Shown: piece after piece, positions 11,903-23,779 of the stretch
How positions within the stretch are numbered: position 1 is the stretch's first letter
How the letters are laid out: each line of letters opens with the position of its first letter
Assembly (NCBI GenBank): GCA_037349315.1
Contig: JBAIAC010000008.1
Location: 36,182,001 to 36,246,000, forward strand
Reading direction: 5' to 3'
Source of the DNA: Chelydra serpentina
Taxonomy: Eukaryota; Chordata; Testudines; Chelydridae
Length of the DNA: 64,000 bases
Notes under the pieces: model-generated
Database searches by the model: none
Seen by the model: the letters and a program-made list of their open reading frames with translations, nothing else
Told to the model about the DNA's origin: nothing
Position numbers and translations under genes: made by a program

Positions 11903-14018
11903 TAAAATGTGGTGTCAGAGAATTGTCTAGCAGCCTCCCATTCATATTCCGACCTATTCATGATGACAAAGGAGGTGCTGTAGGTGGACAACTCTCTGAC
12001 ACCACATTCTACACAAGAAACTACACCATCTGCTCAAAAAACTCCCTGAAGAAGCACAGGAACAAATCTACACTGACACACCCCTTGAGCCCCAACCAGG
12101 GGTATTCTATCCGCTACCCAAAATCCATAAACCTGGGAATCCTGGACGTCCCATCATCTCAGGCATTGGCACTGTGACAGCAGGATTGTCTGGCTATGTA
12201 GACTCTCTCCTCAGGCCCTACGCTACCAGCACTCCCAGCTATCTTCGAGACACCACCGACTTCCTGAGGAAACTACAATCCATTGGTGATCTTCCAAAAA
12301 CACCAGACTAGCCACTATGGATGTAGAAGCTCTCTACATCAACATTCCACACAAAGATGGACTACAAGCCATCAGGAATAGTATCCCCGATAATGTCACA
12401 GCAAACCTGGTGGCTGAACTTTGTGACTTTGTCCTCATCAACAACTATTTCAGATTTGGGGACAATTTATACCTTCAAGTCAGCGGGACTGCTATGGGTA
12501 CCCGCATGGCCCCACAATATGCCAACATTTTTATGGCTGATTTAGAACAACGCTTCCTCAGCTCTCGTCCCCTAACACCCCAACTCTACTTACGCTACAT
12601 TGATGACATCATCATCATCTGGACTCATGGGAAGGAGGCCCTTGAGGAATTCCACCAGGATTTCAACAATTTCCACACCACTATCAACCTCAGCCCGGAC
12701 CAGTCCACACAAGAGATCCACTTCCTAGACATTACAGTGCTAATAAGCAATGGTCACATAAACACCAGCCTTTACCAGAAACCTACTGACCGCTATACTT
12801 ACCTACATGCCTCCAGCTTTCATCCAGACCACATCACATGATCCATTATCTACAGCCAAGCTCTAAGATACAACCACATTTGCTCCAATCCCTCAGACAG
12901 ACACAAACACCTACAGGTTTTCTATCAACCATTCTTAAAACTACCATACCCACCTGGTGAAGTGAAAAAACAGATTGACAGAGCCAGAAGGGTACCCAGA
13001 AGTCACATACTGCAAGACAGGCCCAACAAAGAAAGTAACAGAACGCCACTAGCCATCACCTTCAGCCCCCAACTAAAACCTCTACAGCGCATCATCAAGG
13101 ATCTACAACCTATCCTGAAGGACGATCCCTCACTCTCACATACCTTGGGAGATAGGCCAGTCCTCGCTTACAGACAGCCCCCCAACCTGAAGCAAATACT
13201 CATCAGCAACTACACACCACACAACAAAAATACTAACCCAGGAACCAAACCCTGCAACAAACCCCGGTGCCAACTCTGTCCGCATATCAATTCAAGGGAC
13301 ACCATCGTAGGACCTAACCACATCAGCCACACTATCAGGGGCTCGTTCCCCTGCACATCTACCAATGTGATATATGCCATCATGTGCCAGCAATGCCCCT
13401 CTGCCATGTACATTGGCCAAACCGGACAGTCTCTACGCAAAAGAATAAATGGACACAAATCTGACATCAGGAATTATAACATTCAAAAACCAGTAGCAGA
13501 ACACTTCAATCTCCCTGGACACTCAATAACAGACTTAAAAGTGGCAATTCTTCAACAAAAAAAACTCAAAAACAGACTCCAATGAGAAACTGCAGAACTG
13601 GAATTAATTTGAAAACTGGACACCATCAAATTAGGCCTGAATAAAGACTGGGAGTGGATGGGTAATTACAACAACTAATTTCCCCATACTAATTTCCCCC
13701 TACTGTTACTCATACCTTCTTGTCAACTGTTTGAAATGGGCCACCCTCATTACCACTACAAAAGTGATTTTTCCACCCTCGGTATTCTACTGTTAACTGA
13801 ATTGTCTCATTAGAACTGACCCCGCATTTGGTAAGGCAACTCCCGTCTTTTCATGTATTGTGTATATATACCTGCTACTGTATTTTCCACTCCAGGCATC
13901 TGATGAAGTGAGTTTTAACCATGAAAGCTTATGCCCAAATACATTTGTTAAGGTGCCACAAGGACTCCTCGTTGTTTTTGCTGATGCAGACTAACATAGC
14001 TACTACTCTGAAACCTAT
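11903..14018 (+). mobile_element. Penelope-like element with RT and GIY-YIG endonuclease
   Basis: Longer Penelope-like copy. About 12030-12295 encodes, in a frame disrupted by small indels, FYPLPKIHKPGNPGRPIISG and SYLRDTTDFL. After an apparent 1-nt loss near 12293 the frame 12317-12841 continues with the RT core: MDVEALYINIPHKDG, GTAMGTRMAPQYAN and the catalytic YIDDIIIIW near 12594, then FLDITVLISNG and LYQKPTDRYTYLHAS. A stop at 12839-12841 is followed by the endonuclease frame 12962-13585, with VIYAIMCQQCPSAMYIGQTG and KRINGHKSD. The 3' tail ends near 14018. Stops and frameshifts make it inactive. Confidence 0.93.
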
Positions 14019-14034
14019 TATATTTGGTGACACA

Positions 14035-14145
14035 AAAACATTGGTTGGGACAGGGACCCATTGTGCTAGGTATTGGACAAACATATGTGAAGATACAGTC
14101 CCTGCCCCACAGCTCTTACAATCTAATGGCCTGGGCCTACAATCT
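14035..14145 (-). mobile_element. L2/MIR-type 3' end fragment
   Basis: GGGACCCATTGTGCTAGGTA ... CAGTCCCTGCCCCACAGCTCTTACAATCTAA is the antisense of the common L2-like tail (..TTGTAAG.TC...GGGGCAGGGACTGT...TAGCACAATGGGGTC). About 110 bp, degraded. Confidence 0.65.
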
Positions 14146-14861
14146 GATACATATGGGTGGACATCTCCGCCCATGCAGACCACCACCAACTCCTTTAATT
14201 TAGGACAAAATGCAACTAGTGAATGTGATAAACAACAGGATGGGAAGGAGGTCATTTGATTACACTAACTAGCTATATGTACATGTAACCCCCAAGGAGA
14301 TTACTTAGAGTCCTGGTACTCTGTGTGCTGGTATCTTAGAAAGAGGCACACTGTCCCTGGTAGGGAGGGTGAGCCAAAGGCAGACGCAGAGTCTGCTTGG
14401 CAACCAACAGGGAGAGAGATGCCCTTCCCAGGGAGCTCAGGAGAGAGGAGAAGCCATTTTGGAGCATTCTGGACTCTGGAGTCAGCCAGGGAAAGGGCAG
14501 GACTGGCCTCTGGGGACCTAAAAGCAAGGTCCCTCAGCTTGGGCCTTTCCCTCTCCAAAGGTGACTTCCAGTTTGTAGAGTTTTGATCTCTATGTGAGAT
14601 TAGTCACCACGTGGCCAGGTCTGCTCTGGCTGCCTGCTAGTCCAGGGCTGCTGCCTGCTGTGAGTGTGTCTGAGCACTGGGGTGGGAGACTAAAATCCAG
14701 ATTTACTGTAGTTTTGTAATCTTCACCTTGAGCCCTACACCCCTTTGTGGTGAGGGGAAATCCTGGCACCAGAAGCAGCCTGAGTCCTGCATGAAGAGGA
14801 CACCTGCCAGCAGTGGTTGTCAGCCTTCTGCAGTGACTGAGGAGTCCAGAGCCATCTCTGA

Positions 14862-15525
14862 ACATATTGCATACTGTGTGCAGATTTGGTCACCCCATCT
14901 CAAAAAAGATATATTGGATTTAGAAAAGATACAGAGAAGGGCAACAGAAATGCTTAGGGGTATAAAACGCCATCCATATAAAGAGAGATTAAAAAGACTG
15001 CGACTTTTCAGCTTGGAAAAGAGATGCCTAAGGGGGGATATGGTAGAGGTCTATAAAATCATGGCTGGTGTGGAGAAAATGAATAAGGAAATGTTATTTA
15101 CTCCTTCACATAACACAAGAACTAGGGGTTACCCAATTAAACTAATAGGCAGCAGATTTAAAACAAACAAAAGAAAGTATTTCTTCATGGTCAACCTGTG
15201 GAACTCATTACCAGGGGATGTTGTGAAGGCCAAAACTGTAACAGGGTTCCAATAAGAACTAGATAAGTTCATGGAGGATAGGTCCATCAATGGCTATTAG
15301 CCAGGGGCGGAGGGAGGTGGCAGTGATCCAACACCATATTCTGCGTGTTCCTAACCTCTGTTTGCCAGAAGCTGGGAATGGGCAATGGGATGAATCATTT
15401 TGATGATTGCCATGTTCTGTTCATTCCCTCTGAAGCATCTGATATTGGTCACTGCTGGAAGACAGGATATTGGGCTAGATGGACCATTGGTCTTTCCCCG
15501 TATGGCCATTCTGATGTTCTTATAT
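14862..15525 (+). mobile_element. CR1-type LINE, ORF2 C-terminus
   Basis: 5'-truncated copy of the 8140-8795 subfamily: [58 protein letters not shown]. In-frame stop at 15253. The 3' end ...GGTCTTTCCCCGTATGGCCATTCTGATGTTC matches the subfamily tail. Confidence 0.9.
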
Positions 15526-17118
15526 AGATCCCAGATCTATGTGCCTCCCGCTGAAACCCACTAGACCCCACTCCCGTCCCAGAGCTGAGACAACCCAGGA
15601 ATCCTGATGGGGGCTCTCTCTCCACAGAGTTAGTAACAAAGTAAGAATATACATTCAAATTTTAAACCTAACCAGTGCCCCTTAAGTGACTTGCCACAAG
15701 ATGTCAGAATATGTTAGTATTAGCGCTGAGTGGGTCTAATATTTATTTAATTTACTTTCTTTTATGGAGGAATTAAATACAGTGCTCCTGTCAGCTAACT
15801 GTTAAGTTATCTGCCAAAAAACTAGAGTTTTCAAGTGCCTAAGCAAGCCCCTGGTATCAGTTAAAAGTTGTGCCACCCTACTAAAATCTGAAATGGTGCC
15901 CCTGCCACTTCCTGAACTGTGTCCTCAAGCGAGGAGGTAAGGGACTGAGGATTTTGTTACCTGCTGCCTATTAAATCTGCAGAGGGACTTACCGCATTAT
16001 CCCACTTGTGAGTCTCTTGGGCTGTACTGAACCCAGTCAGCCACATTGCTAACTGCTGCACAGACGATATTGTGGTCACAGATCATCAAGAGCCCCTACA
16101 AAGTACGCGTACCAACAGGACACTAATTTTACATTTGCTATATCAGGTCACATGACTGGGGAAATTCACGGGTATTGCAGTGGCCCTGGTGACCCTGAGA
16201 ATAGTATTTTACCCTGATATATTTATCTTCTGTTTAATATAATTACGGTCTTAAATATATTATTGTACGTGTTTGTGTTATTTCATGGAAGTCTCCAACT
16301 ATCTGGCAAGTAAGTGGTGGTTACCCAATCATTAGAATTTTCCTCCCAAGCTTCCCTGGTGACCCATGCCAGGAAGGGACAAAGGAGTGGAAGCACCACC
16401 AAAGAAATTCATATGGGAAGAAAAAGAAGTTACACCCTGCTGAATGCATGGCGTGATCCAGAAGAACCCAGGCCTGTCCATCAAAACCCATAAGGAGATT
16501 GGCAGTAAAAGAGGTAACCAGGTGGATAGGGGGCACTACATACAATTTGATGTTTCTGAATTTTTAAGGATCAGGATAAAGAACAATCTTTTGGGAGAAA
16601 CAAACAGGTGTGGTAAAATAAAACAGAAAGTTTGAATATCCAGTATTTCTGGATATTATTGGAGCAGGAAACAAATTACAGTCTCAGGTTATGTCCAGTA
16701 AGGTTCAGAGACAAAGGAATTAGCTGCAATGTAGGATTCCAGAACAAAACCTCAATTTAACATTGTTTTAAACATGCCTCTAGGATACGAAGATCACTAA
16801 AATCTACATAAATAAATAGGCTTCATTCTTCCAAGGCCCTACACAAGCAGCATGTCTCAGGATTGGGTCAGTCAAGACCGACTCGGGGTTATCTGGACAT
16901 AGCTAAACTGAGACACTCGGTCCAGCCCATCTTTGGAAAAATTCCAGCCCAACTAAGGCTGTGTGGTCTATCCCTATATTATCCTAGAGATTCCTGTATG
17001 TTCTCAAAATTTACCACCTGATTATAAATCCAAGGTCCCAGGAGCTTGTTGGAATAACAACATTCATCAAGGAAGAAAGGGAAATGAATTGAGGAAAATA
17101 TTTTACTTTAGTTGCACA

Positions 17119-17242
17119 TAGGGTGCCCAGACAGCAAGTGTGAAAAATCGGGATGGTGGGTGGGGGGTAATAAGAGCCAATATAAGAAAAAGACCCAAAA
17201 ATCGGGACTGTCCCTATAAAATCGGGACATCTGGTCACCCTA
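17119..17242. mobile_element. hAT-type MITE (TAGGGTGACCAGA family), copy 1
   Basis: 124 bp with ends TAGGGTGCCCAGA / TCTGGTCACCCTA, flanked by a perfect 8-bp GTTGCACA (17111-17118, 17243-17250). The interior has AAAAATCGGGA repeats. Same family at 43613-43736 and, in a longer form, 56733-56992. Confidence 0.9.
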
Positions 17243-17283
17243 GTTGCACAGTTATCTGCTAAATGTTTTTACTTCCAAAAGTG

Positions 17284-18672
17284 TAGTTGAATCATAGCAT
17301 TCAGTGCCCATCTATAAAAAGGGAAATAAGGGGAATTACAGAACAGTCAACTTTAACTTCAGTATCTGGAAAGATAATGGAGCAAATAATTAACCAATCA
17401 ATTTGCAGACACCTAGAAGATAATGAAGTGATAAGAAACAATCAGCATGGATTTGTCAAGAGCAAATTATGTCAAACCACCCTAATAGCATTCTTTGACA
17501 GGGTAACAAGCCTTGTGGATAGGGAGGAAGCAGTTGATGTGGTAGATCTTGACTTTAGTAAGGCTTTTGATACTCTCTCACATGACCTTCTCATAAACAA
17601 ACTAGGGAAATACAACCTAGATGGAGCTACTGTAAGGTGGGTGCATAACTGGTTGGAAAACCATTCCCAGAGAGTAGTTATCAGTGGTTCACAGTCATGC
17701 TGGAAGGGCATAAAGAGTGGGGTCCCGCAGGAATCAGTTCTGTGTCCGGTTCTGTTCAATATCTTCATCAATGATTTAGATAATGGCATAGAGAGTACAC
17801 TTATAAAGTTTGCGGACGATACTAAGTTGGGAGGGGTTGAAAGTGCTTTGGAGGACAGAATTAAAATTCAAAATGATCTGGACAAACTGGAGAAATGGTC
17901 TGAAGTAAATAGGATGAATTTCAATATGGACAAATGCAAAGTACTCCACTGAGGAAGGAACAATCAGTTGCACACATACTAGATGGGAGATGACTGCCTG
18001 GGAGGGAGTACTGCAGAGAGGGATCTGGGAGTCATAGTGGATCACAACCTAAATCTGAGTGAACAGTGTAACACTGTTGCAAAAAAAGCTAACATCATTC
18101 TGGGATGTATTAGCAGGAGTGTTGTAAGCAAGACACAAGAAGTAATTCTTCCGCTCTACTCCACCCTGATTAGGCCTCAACTGGAGTATTGTGTCCAATT
18201 TTGGGCGTCACATTTCAGGAAAGATGTGGACAAATCGGAGAAAATCCAGAGAAGAGCAACAAAAATGATTAAGGGTTTAGAAAACATGACCTCTGAGGGA
18301 AGATTGAAAAAATTGAGTTTGTTTAGTTTGGAGAAGAGAAGACTGAGAGAGGGCATGATAACCGTTTTCAAGTTCATCAAAGGTTGTTACAAGGAGCAGG
18401 GGGAAACTTATTCTTCTTAACCTCTGAGGATAGGACAAGAAACAATGGGCTTAAATTGCAGCAAGAGTGGTTTAAGTTGAACTGTCAGGGTGGTTAAGCA
18501 CTGGAATAAATTGTCCAGGGACGTGGTGGAATCTCTGTCATTGGAGATTTTTAAGAGCAGGTTGGACAAAGACTTGTCAGGGATGGTCTAGATAATACTT
18601 AGTCCTGCCATGAGCTCGGGACTGGACTAAATGACCTCTCGAGGTGCCTTCCAGTCCTACGATTCTATGATA
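17284..18672 (+). mobile_element. CR1 LINE, RT domain to 3' end
   Basis: The frame 17287-17952 covers RT motifs: [56 protein letters not shown] and the catalytic FADDTKLGG (about 17806). A stop at 17950 and further changes break the frame. The C-terminal part continues at 17983-18420 ([31 protein letters not shown]). The tail ends ...CCTTCCAGTCCTACGATTCTATGATA. Inactive copy, 5'-truncated. Confidence 0.93.
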
Positions 18673-19797
18673 AAGTTAACTGTATGTTCCATGGGTAGTC
18701 CTAACAAAGCAACACTATAGTCACAGTGCAGAAAGTTCAACATAAGCACGAATCTTTGCAGGATCAGGGTCCTATCTTCGTACTTCTTGAGCTAAAGGGC
18801 TGGGGAGGTGGGGATATGTGGGGGAAATGGTCAGGTGCCACCTGGGACAGCACCTGGGGTCTCAGAAGGGGTGGGCTTTGGCTCCAATACCTCTTCCACA
18901 TTGTCTGGCAGATTGATGCTGATGGCAGACCTAAGGCTATGCTTCCCTCTAAAAAAAAGGGGTAGGAGCCACATCAAAGTATGCTCCTTCCAATTCCTGA
19001 AGGATTCAGACAGGAATAATACCCCAGGGGACTGGCAATGGTGGAACTGCCTGTCCCAACACTGCTGTTTCTAGCCACGAGGCAGCTGCATTATAGTAAG
19101 ATTAAATTCATATCACAGATCAAACAAGCTCCCACATGACTAGTTAGCAAAAGGTAAACAATCAAATCTCCCCTTGAATGACTCATCTGACCTTTAATGC
19201 ACAAAAGCGTCTCCTCCTTTCTGTTTTAACTGTAAACACATTTGTACTGGCTTATGTTGGACAGCTTGCTGAGAGTATATACAACACATTTGCAGCAGAC
19301 TGCTGCACTTCTAGTCATGAAAAGAAGCCTCTATCCGCCTCTTGCACCCTCAAAACTCCTGGGTGATGTTTTACCCAGCCTGCTAGGCACTTTAGACTGT
19401 AAAGTCTCTGCCTCAAAGGCCTGTGTGAGTAGAGGGGGCACTCAGTCCACATGTTTGAGCTTAACCCAATGTTTGTGTTTCGTTTTCTACTTTATTTTTA
19501 ACTTTGTATTTTTAAACAACATGGGTTAGATTTGTATTACCAGAGGAGTGATTTCAAACCATTTTGGACCCAACTGACCCCAGTTATAATAGAGGAAACA
19601 TACTACAATCTACTGAAGGTAATGGGTTTACTCTAGATGTACAACAATTTAAATGAGATCAGAATTTGGCCCTTTGTTTCTCTGATATGAAATCAATATG
19701 TTAAGCACAGGATTTTCAAAGGTGCCTAAGGGAGGGATGCACCAATTCCCATGGAGTTTCAATGGCAGGTAGGCACCTAACTCTCTTACAATCGGGA

Positions 19798-19960
19798 GAG
19801 GGGGGAGAGATAGCTCAGTGGTTTGAGCATTGGCCTGTTAAACCCAGGGTTGTGAGCTCAATCCTTGAGGGGGCCATTTAGGGATCTGGTCCTGCTTTGA
19901 GCAGGGGGTTGGAGTAGATGACCTCCTAAGGTCCCTTCCAACCCTGATATTCCATGATTA
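19798..19960 (+). mobile_element. tRNA-derived SINE with CR1-like tail
   Basis: The head is tRNA-like: GATAGCTCAGTGGTTTGAGC fits an A box, and GGGTTGTGAGCTCAATCC fits a B box about 40 bp later. It is joined to a tail almost identical to the CR1 3'UTR (GGTCCTGCTTTGAGCAGGGG, GATGACCTCCTAAGGTCCC, TTCCAACCCTGATATTCCATG). This matches the known turtle polIII/SINE design, mobilised by CR1. Confidence 0.88.
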
Positions 19961-20066
19961 ATCCTTTGAAATTTTATAGGCATGTACATAATACTTACAT
20001 GAAACTGAAATTCAGAAATAACCCATAAGATAATGCCTACAATTTCCCATAGAATCAAAAACTTAC

Positions 20067-20125
20067 AAATCATTAAATTTCTCCATTGTTACATCTGGTG
20101 TGAACACATCCAATATTCCAATAAC
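20067..20125 (-). CDS. MAPK12: MAPK12 coding exon 3
   Basis: A 59-bp exon too short to appear as a convincing open frame. The acceptor TTTTTAG| is at 20127-20126 and the donor TTT|GTAAGT starts at 20066. In phase with exon 2 it reads VIGILDVFTPDVTMEKFNDF, matching the family segment VIGLLDVFTP....L..F.DF, and the 59-bp length matches p38 exon 3. It lies in the N-lobe of the kinase, between the alpha-C region and the hinge. The stretch DVTMEKFN differs from mammalian p38 gamma but keeps its length. Both splice phases join cleanly with exons 2 and 4, which is the strongest support. Introns on both sides are large (13.6 and 9.2 kb). Confidence 0.95.
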
Positions 20126-22497
20126 CTAAAAACAGGAGAGAGAAAAAACAGAAATATATGGATTAAGATTTCATCAACACAAAAGCCCCAAGCCACATAA
20201 TAAATGAAGAAATATAGTGGAGAACATTACCAAAATGAGACATTAGTTACAAATATAACGATGAGAAGTAGCTTGCCTATAGCAAAGCACACAACTTCAG
20301 TGTAAAGAAGGTCTGTCACCCATTATCCATCAATTTTCACCTCCATCATTAGGTCTGCTTGACCTAAGGATAAACAAGCTTTAAATGTACAGTTTTTTAT
20401 ATATATGCAAGGTTGAATGATAATTATATAAAACAGCTGATAAAACCTCTCATCCTGAAGGATTCCAAAGTGTTTTACAAACAAACTAAAACTTTACCAC
20501 ACTGTACACATAGGAATAGTCCATCATTGTTATTCAGTCACCTCTGGGGAAAAATGAGCCAACTGTGGGTCAATGCATAGTAATGCTAAACAATTTAGGA
20601 TAGCAAATATAATGAATTTTCAAATTCATCTGCAGGGGAATTTTGGTAGGCAGAATATAATTCCCAGAATGAAATTTGGTCAGGACCCTCGGACTAAACT
20701 TGTTTATTCCTGTGAAAAGGGCTAATTGGACTTAAGTGACCATAAGTTATCAAGAATGCAATTGGGAATTTAACAGCTCTATATCTTGGATTCTCCTTAA
20801 CAATACTCTGTGTGTCTTAACAAAACTGTAATAAAATAAACATGTCTTTCCCTGCTTTTCCATTAGTAAGTCCTTCAATGGAATGAGACCAGTTGGCTGG
20901 ATATACTTACAGTCACTGCCAATCCTCCACTCAAGTAAATTAACCATCAGTAAATTAAATATTGGAAAAATACAATAATCAGGACTAGCATCTTATCATG
21001 CTTTGTGGCATTACCATGAAATTAAGGATTAACATTAGAAACTATTTTAAAACCTGCTTTGAGAAATGCCAAATTGCCTCTTTCCTTCCAGTACTTAGGC
21101 ACTACCAAAGATCTTTAAAAAACAAAACAAAACAAGACAGCAAGTGAAGAGAACAAGGGGTGAAATAAATAAAAATAAGGAATATGATTTGTTTAATTTA
21201 AATCTTTAAATATAAAAAGTCTTCTCTCCCCTTCAAAAATCCCTTACACACAAACTTTCACCTTTTTCAATTATTTCAAAAGTTTACAGGAGGAGTCCTT
21301 AAAGTTAGCCTGGACACAATCAAAATACTATGGTGATGAGTGCGGTATAAAACCCCTATATATTAAACACCCAGATACAAAAGCTTTATCTTTGCATTCA
21401 TGCTGAATCTTTGGAAGCTCTACTAAGCATATCATTTTCCTGGAGTTTGTAATATAGTCTTTTTGAAGCCATTAAAAGAACAATTAAAAAAATGAAAGAA
21501 CTACCCCACTAAACATTAATAAGACCCATTGCTAGGCCATCAAAAATAAAGTAAAAGAGGATGTATGTATTCAAAACCATGCTTTAAAGTGCTGAGGTTA
21601 TAGGAACAGAGATAAAGGAACAGATGTTTTACAAAACAGCTGTTGCTCTATTGATCCTATCAACACTTTCTGAAGCATGCCTTTATTCATAACTGGACAT
21701 ATCCTCACTACTAGGAATAGTGGGTTATGAATGAAGCAGGACATCTGTCTCATAGCCAGGGATGTGTCCCAATATGGATACCACCCTTTATTGGTATAAA
21801 AGATTCCTGTTATTCAAAATGTTTGAGTGACTAATGTATTGACTTTGCCTTGCATTATGGCTTGATAAACAATGAACACTGTTTGTTATATTTTATTTAA
21901 TATGAACTAATAAAATTATGATAAAATGAAAAAAGCTATACCACCATTATTTCAGCACTGTAGAATTACTATAGGATTTCTGATGTAGGTTTTGTCATAT
22001 CCTCCGTTATTTTTGTCTGATAGGGAGTTTTTATTTCCAAGATTGTCCATACTTCTGTTTCTAGCAAACTTTGTGCTTTACATATATATTTGAAGATAGT
22101 CTGGATAAATTTCAAGCCAGATTTGTTCATCAAACTTCGTTGTTTACCAACCATGTAATCAGTATGGGCCGATGTTGCTGTATGATCTGTGTGGGTGGAC
22201 CCTTGCACCCCTGAGGAGCCCCAGTGACTCTAACAGGACTCCACACACACAAGAATCCACCCAGATCAGACTGCAGGACTCAAGGATGTAAATTAAATTT
22301 TTTAAAGTATCTGAATAGATAAAACGATGAAATTGGATAAAAACTTCAGCAGCTTCTATGAGCAGATATATAATCCCTTTTTTGAATGTCAAATTACGCT
22401 TTTCTGCAGTATGCAGATTGTTTTCTGTATATTAGATTTTAACTGTAAGAGCAATCCCACTTTTCTTTATTCCCCACTCTTTATTCTTTATTAAAGC

Positions 22498-22545
22498 GGC
22501 TTTATGCTTTAACGTTGGCTGTGTAGACATACCCTTAGACTAATA
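22498..22545. repeat. MITE end fragment
   Basis: GGCTGTGTAGACATACCCTTA is the terminal sequence of Harbinger-like MITEs seen elsewhere here. Only one end is recognisable. Confidence 0.5.
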
Positions 22546-23250
22546 AATATTTTATTACAAGCACTGATTCTGTCTGAATTATACTGATGTATTTTAGAAC
22601 TGAAATATATATTCTGTGTTTCAATATAGCTTCATTTAGAGAAGCAGTCTTATCTGAGGACTGATTCCACAAGGTGTATATAAAGGAAATTTTTCTGAAG
22701 TTAGATGCAGCGCACCACCTGCAGCCTCAGATCTTGCATACATTACTACAAAATGTAGGGCACATTCCATGTTGTAAGTGCCTCATCTTGTAGGTGTTAT
22801 GCAGGGGGAAAACAGTGAAACTGAGTGACTTTTGGCACTCATACTGCAAATGTAAGGACATTCTTATACTATAGGAGCTATCCCTGTGGTGGGGCATGCA
22901 TGAATTGCAGATCACACAGTTTATTTCCTGCAGGGTTAGATTCATTTTGTGCATATTTATCTCTCTCATATCACAGGGTCTCTGCATTCATACAGTGTTC
23001 TAAGGACACCCCTGCCCTTTTTCCTCTTTAAACTACCTTGCCACCAGGCCTGTGCTGCAGTCACCTTTCTTCCTCAATGGGTCTCTCTTCAGTGGCTGTC
23101 CATTCCACTCCACCAAAGAAAAGGATCACTGCTGATGAATAGAGAACTCTCTTCTCTCTCCTCCACATAATTCTGACAGGCTGAGGACTCTGCCCTTCTA
23201 AGAGTCCCCACATAATTCCATCCCCCCCATTTTATAAAAGAATGAATAAC

Positions 23251-23641
23251 TGTAACAGGGTACACGCTGTGCCTCTCCGGTTCAGTCCTTCTCCCACTCT
23301 TCTAAGAAACTCAGAGATAATTCAGGCTGGTGCTCTTTATTTATAATCAAGTCCCCACCACCAGTTTCCAAGTATATACAGGCTTTTTACAACAGCTTGG
23401 CCTACCACAGGTCTGGCCAGCAACAGAGTAGGCAACTCGCAACTCCCACCTCCCTCTGAGCCTGACTTTCCCCTGCTGCTTTCACTTCCTCCCAGCCTTA
23501 TAGCTCCTGCTAAGGAGGCTGGCAGGTGTGGTCAGTTACCAGGCAAGCATCAGGCTATCTACCCAGCCCCAATCCAATCCCCCTGATTGGGGCTGGAGTG
23601 GTAGGAGCTGATTACGGCCTCTCTAGCAGCACCCTGTCACA
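23251..23641 (-). mobile_element. Solo LTR
   Basis: 391 bp beginning TGTAACAGGG and ending CCCTGTCACA (TG..CA), flanked by a perfect 5-bp ATAAC (23246-23250, 23642-23646). On the minus strand there is an AATAAA signal near 23342, about 90 bp before the LTR end, setting its orientation. No internal genes remain. The length and 5-bp duplication fit a Ty3/Gypsy-like or endogenous retroviral LTR, and the family cannot be decided. Confidence 0.82.
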
Positions 23642-23779
23642 ATAACCAAGAAGAAAAAGTAACAGAACAATCAGGAGAAAACTTCCCTACCCAGTCATAG
23701 ATTCACTACTGTCCTGAGAGCAGAAGGAGATGATGCTCTTTGTGAAATAAAAGCACATCAGGACTCATGTGAATACTAC

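Larger units (their letters stand above)
10828..20066 (-). other. MAPK12: MAPK12 intron 3
   Basis: 9.2-kb intron containing a Penelope-like copy, two CR1 fragments, a hAT MITE of the TAGGGTG type, a degenerate hAT MITE, a GC-rich repeat piece and a tRNA-derived SINE. Unassigned stretches are 10830-11320, 14150-14860 (moderately GC-rich, no frame of note), 15530-17110 and 18680-19790. Confidence 0.8.

Noticed and set aside
14301..14865. Three overlapping 60-90 codon frames on both strands
   Set aside because: No recognisable motif, start context or splice signals. The adjacent frame at 14728 only becomes meaningful where CR1 sequence begins at 14862.
16625..16660. Small inverted repeat AATATCCAG/CTGGATATT
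   Set aside because: Short and isolated, with no flanking duplication or context suggesting function.
19806..19862. Possible functional tRNA gene
   Set aside because: A/B-box-like motifs are present, but the cloverleaf is not preserved and a CR1-like tail follows, so it is a SINE.
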